This document shows, piece after piece, positions 3,817-6,086 of a stretch of DNA of 6,086 bases. The notes beneath the pieces are model-generated. The model was not told where the DNA came from, ran no database searches, and saw only the letters and a list, made by a program, of their open reading frames with translations. Numbering within the stretch: position 1 is the stretch's first letter; every line of letters starts with the position of its first letter. Source of the stretch: Tannerella sp. (GTDB taxonomy: Bacteria > Bacteroidota > Bacteroidia > Bacteroidales > Tannerellaceae); assembly GCA_031275525.1 (NCBI GenBank), contig JAISOP010000232.1, positions 1 to 6,086 of the forward strand. The letters run 5' to 3'. Made by a program: the position numbers and the translations under genes.

Positions 3817-5832
3817 ATGGAACATTTAAAAGAGATTGTCCCGGTAGAAGATTTCAACTGGGAATCCTATGAAAAGGGTGACGATTACAACAAGCAAAAC
3901 AAGGATGAACTTGTGAGGATGTACGACAAAACCTTAAACACCATGAAAGACAAAGAAGTTGTCGTGGGCACCATTACCGCTTTAAACAAGCGCGAAGTGG
4001 TTGTAAACATCGGGTTTAAGTCGGACGGCGTAGTACCCCTGTCTGAATTCCGCTACAATCCCGATTTGAAAGAGGGTGATAGCGTAGAAGTCTTCATCGA
4101 AAATCAGGAAGACAAAAAAGGCCAACTTATTCTTTCGCACAAAAAGGCGCGTGCCGCCCGCTCCTGGGAACGAGTGAACGAAGCGCTCGAAAAGGACGAA
4201 ATCATTAAAGGCTTTGTCAAGTGCCGTACCAAGGGCGGTATGATCGTCGATATCTTCGGCATCGAAGCCTTCCTGCCCGGCTCGCAGATTGATGTGAAAC
4301 CGATTCGCGACTACGATGTGTTTGTCAACAAGACTATGGAATTTAAAATTGTGAAAATCAATCAGGATTTCAAGAACGTCGTTGTGTCACACAAGGCGCT
4401 GATCGAAGCCGAACTCGAACAGCAGAAAAAGGAAATCATTTCGAAACTGGAAAAAGGGCAAGTGCTGGAAGGCTCCGTCAAGAACATTACCGCCTATGGC
4501 GTATTCATCGACCTGGGTGGCGTAGATGGTTTGATACATATCACCGACCTTTCGTGGGGGCGCGTTTCCCATCCGGAAGAAATCGTCCGGCTGGACGAAA
4601 AAGTCAATGTCGTAATTCTCGACTTCGACGACGAGAAGAGACGCATTGCGCTGGGATTGAAACAGCTGACGCCTCATCCGTGGGATGCGCTGGACCCTTC
4701 GCTGGCGGTGGGCGACAAAGTGAAAGGCAAAGTAGTGGTAATGGCAGACTATGGCGCATTTATTGAAATCGCGCCGGGTGTAGAAGGATTGATTCACGTA
4801 TCGGAAATGAGTTGGACGCAGCATCTGCGTAGTGCGCAGGACTTCATGAAAGTGGGCGACGAAGCGGAAGCCGTCATCCTGACGCTCGACCGCGACGAAC
4901 GCAAGATGTCGTTAGGCATCAAGCAGCTGAAAGAAGACCCGTGGGAGCATATCGAAACACGCTTCCCGGTCGGTTCGCAACACGTAGCCAGAGTGCGTAA
5001 CTTCACGAACTTCGGCGTCTTTGTTGAAATCGAAGAAGGCGTGGACGGCCTGATTCATATTTCCGACCTTTCCTGGACAAAGAAAATCAAACATCCGAGC
5101 GAGTTTACGCAAATCGGAGCGGAAATCAACGTACAGGTACTGGAAATTGACAAGGAAAACCGCCGGTTGAGCCTGGGACATAAACAACTGGAAGAAAACC
5201 CGTGGGATGTATTCGAAACGCTCTTCACGGTAGGTTCCGTCCACGAAGGAATCATCATCGAGATGGTGGAAAAGGGAGCCGTTGTTTCGCTGCCTTACGG
5301 TGTCGAAGGTTTTGCCACGCCGAAACATCTGGCGAAGGAAGACGGTTCGCCGGCCACTGTGGACGAGAAACTGCCCTTCAAGGTGATTGAATTTAACAAG
5401 GAAGCCAAGCGTATCATCCTTTCTCACAGCCGCATCTTTGAAAATGAGCAGAAGAATGCGAGAAAGAAAGAAACGGGCGGCGAAAAGAAATCAAGACCGA
5501 GTAAGAAAGAGACAGCCGAAAACATCGACTTAACGTTGGATAAAACCACATTAGGCGATATTGAGGAGTTAGCGGCCCTGAGGGAACGGATGACGGAAGA
5601 AAAGCCGAAATCGGCAAGCAAGTCCGGCTCCAAGCCCAAATCGAAATCCGCAGCAAAGGAGAAGCAGGTAGAGGCAAAACAGGCGGAACAGGCGGAACCC
5701 GCAACTCCGGCAGAGGAAGTCTGCGCGGTAGCGGTAGTAGAACCGGTGGTCGCGGAACCGGAAGAAGCAAAATCGGGAGAAGAAACTGAAACTCCGCCGG
5801 CAGAGGACAACGCTCCGAAAGCGGAGGAATAA
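3817..5832 (+). CDS. rpsA: 30S ribosomal protein S1
   Basis: This protein binds mRNA on the 30S subunit and helps load it at translation initiation. The 671 residues contain six S1-type OB folds at about 46-109, 127-193, 214-283, 299-370, 386-457 and 473-538. The signature GVDGLIHITDLSW (235-247) recurs as GVEGLIHVSEMSW (321-333) and GVDGLIHISDLSW (408-420). Domains 1 and 2 are the divergent ones that in S1 proteins anchor the protein to the ribosome (GIEAFLPGSQIDV, 148-160). The motif TTLGDIEELAALRERM (577-592) normally lies close to the C-terminus in Bacteroidales S1 as I recall it. Here a further 79 residues follow, first Lys/Ser-rich (596-615) and then Glu/Ala/Pro/Val-rich. The ATG at 3817 matches the usual family start (MEHLKEIVPVEDFNW). 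It has its own promoter box and terminator, so it is probably monocistronic. Confidence 0.98.
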   Translation: MEHLKEIVPVEDFNWESYEKGDDYNKQNKDELVRMYDKTLNTMKDKEVVVGTITALNKREVVVNIGFKSDGVVPLSEFRYNPDLKEGDSVEVFIENQEDKKGQLILSHKKARAARSWERVNEALEKDEIIKGFVKCRTKGGMIVDIFGIEAFLPGSQIDVKPIRDYDVFVNKTMEFKIVKINQDFKNVVVSHKALIEAELEQQKKEIISKLEKGQVLEGSVKNITAYGVFIDLGGVDGLIHITDLSWGRVSHPEEIVRLDEKVNVVILDFDDEKRRIALGLKQLTPHPWDALDPSLAVGDKVKGKVVVMADYGAFIEIAPGVEGLIHVSEMSWTQHLRSAQDFMKVGDEAEAVILTLDRDERKMSLGIKQLKEDPWEHIETRFPVGSQHVARVRNFTNFGVFVEIEEGVDGLIHISDLSWTKKIKHPSEFTQIGAEINVQVLEIDKENRRLSLGHKQLEENPWDVFETLFTVGSVHEGIIIEMVEKGAVVSLPYGVEGFATPKHLAKEDGSPATVDEKLPFKVIEFNKEAKRIILSHSRIFENEQKNARKKETGGEKKSRPSKKETAENIDLTLDKTTLGDIEELAALRERMTEEKPKSASKSGSKPKSKSAAKEKQVEAKQAEQAEPATPAEEVCAVAVVEPVVAEPEEAKSGEETETPPAEDNAPKAEE

Positions 5833-5891
5833 TAAAGTGTGGGAAAGACAATCCCTTCTTTGGTTTTATTATACACAATTTTGTTTAGAGT

Positions 5892-5930
5892 GAAAGAGGC
5901 TGCCCCAAAAGGCAGCTTTCTTTTTTTCTT
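5892..5930 (+). terminator. Intrinsic terminator of rpsA
   Basis: GCTGCC (5899-5904) pairs with GGCAGC (5911-5916) around CCAAAA. The outer bases GAAA (5892-5895) and TTTC (5917-5920) can extend the stem past a three-base bulge. The T-rich run TTTTTTTCTT (5921-5930) follows at once. It lies about 60 bases past the rpsA stop and serves the plus strand. Confidence 0.88.
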
Positions 5931-6086
5931 GCAGACAGCGAGTTGTAGATTTACCAGACTCCAAAAATCGTGGCGATGATGAGTTTCGCAGATTTTGGGT
6001 AAAAACACCACCACAATTTTTTTTTGAGGCACTACGAATTTTGCGCCTCCCTTTGTCATCCATTCCAATCAAAAGAATGAACCGGG
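5931..6086. other. Non-coding right end with an imperfect palindrome
   Basis: No credible gene is visible in this stretch. It contains an imperfect palindrome: CCAAAAATC (5961-5969) with GATTTTGG (5991-5998), inside which GCGA (5973-5976) pairs with TCGC (5986-5989) around a 9-base loop. A run of nine T follows near 6017-6026. A minus-strand frame is open across it but runs through the rpsA terminator, so I do not call it coding. It could be part of a dispersed intergenic repeat. Confidence 0.4.

Noticed and set aside
4387..5427. Several minus-strand open frames opposite rpsA
   Set aside because: They are shadows of the highly conserved S1 coding sequence.
5424..6072. Minus-strand frames at the right end
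   Set aside because: They run through the rpsA terminator and into the rpsA coding region, and translate poly-A and palindrome sequence; no motif supports a protein.
1..6086. tRNA, rRNA, CRISPR array, or complete insertion sequence
   Set aside because: I found no cloverleaf with CCA-adjacent arms, no regularly spaced repeats and no transposase motifs on either strand.

Overview
The window looks like chromosomal DNA from a member of the Bacteroidota, most likely Bacteroidales. The evidence is the six-S1-domain ribosomal protein S1 with the C-terminal 'TLGDIEELAAL' motif I associate with this group, the absence of Shine-Dalgarno sequences before AT-rich starts, two copies of a TAnnTTTG promoter box (TATCTTTG), and a Tat-exported Gfo/Idh/MocA oxidoreductase of the type common in these bacteria. 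Assignment below order level is not possible from the sequence alone.

Layout, left to right. (1) Bases 1-370 have no complete gene. They hold a possible truncated minus-strand reading frame at the left edge, short TTGAATCT tandem repeats, a pair of inverted REP-like palindromes, and a promoter box for the next gene. (2) Bases 377-1750 (+) encode a Tat-signal Gfo/Idh/MocA oxidoreductase, followed by a long perfect-stem hairpin. (3) Bases 1751-2121 are intergenic, with an apparent C-terminal gene remnant, a second long hairpin that overlaps the remnant's stop codon, and a minus-strand intrinsic terminator. (4) Bases 2122-3699 form a divergent signalling module: a three-helix membrane protein (-), an ECF sigma factor (+) and, 12 bases downstream of the sigma gene, a small two-helix membrane protein (+) placed like an anti-sigma factor. 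(5) Bases 3817-5832 (+) encode ribosomal protein S1 with an unusually long low-complexity tail, followed by an intrinsic terminator and about 150 bases of non-coding sequence with another palindrome.

The most informative structure is between the membrane protein and the sigma gene. The two strands carry the same bipartite element, TGTAACCT-N14-CGTC, facing away from each other with identical spacing. This has the form of an ECF-sigma promoter and predicts that the sigma factor transcribes both its own operon and the divergent membrane-protein gene. The three proteins would then form one autoregulated envelope-response unit. It also shows that the sigma gene starts at 2755 and not at the upstream in-frame ATG at 2593. 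The oxidoreductase and rpsA appear to be independent units, each with a housekeeping-type promoter box.
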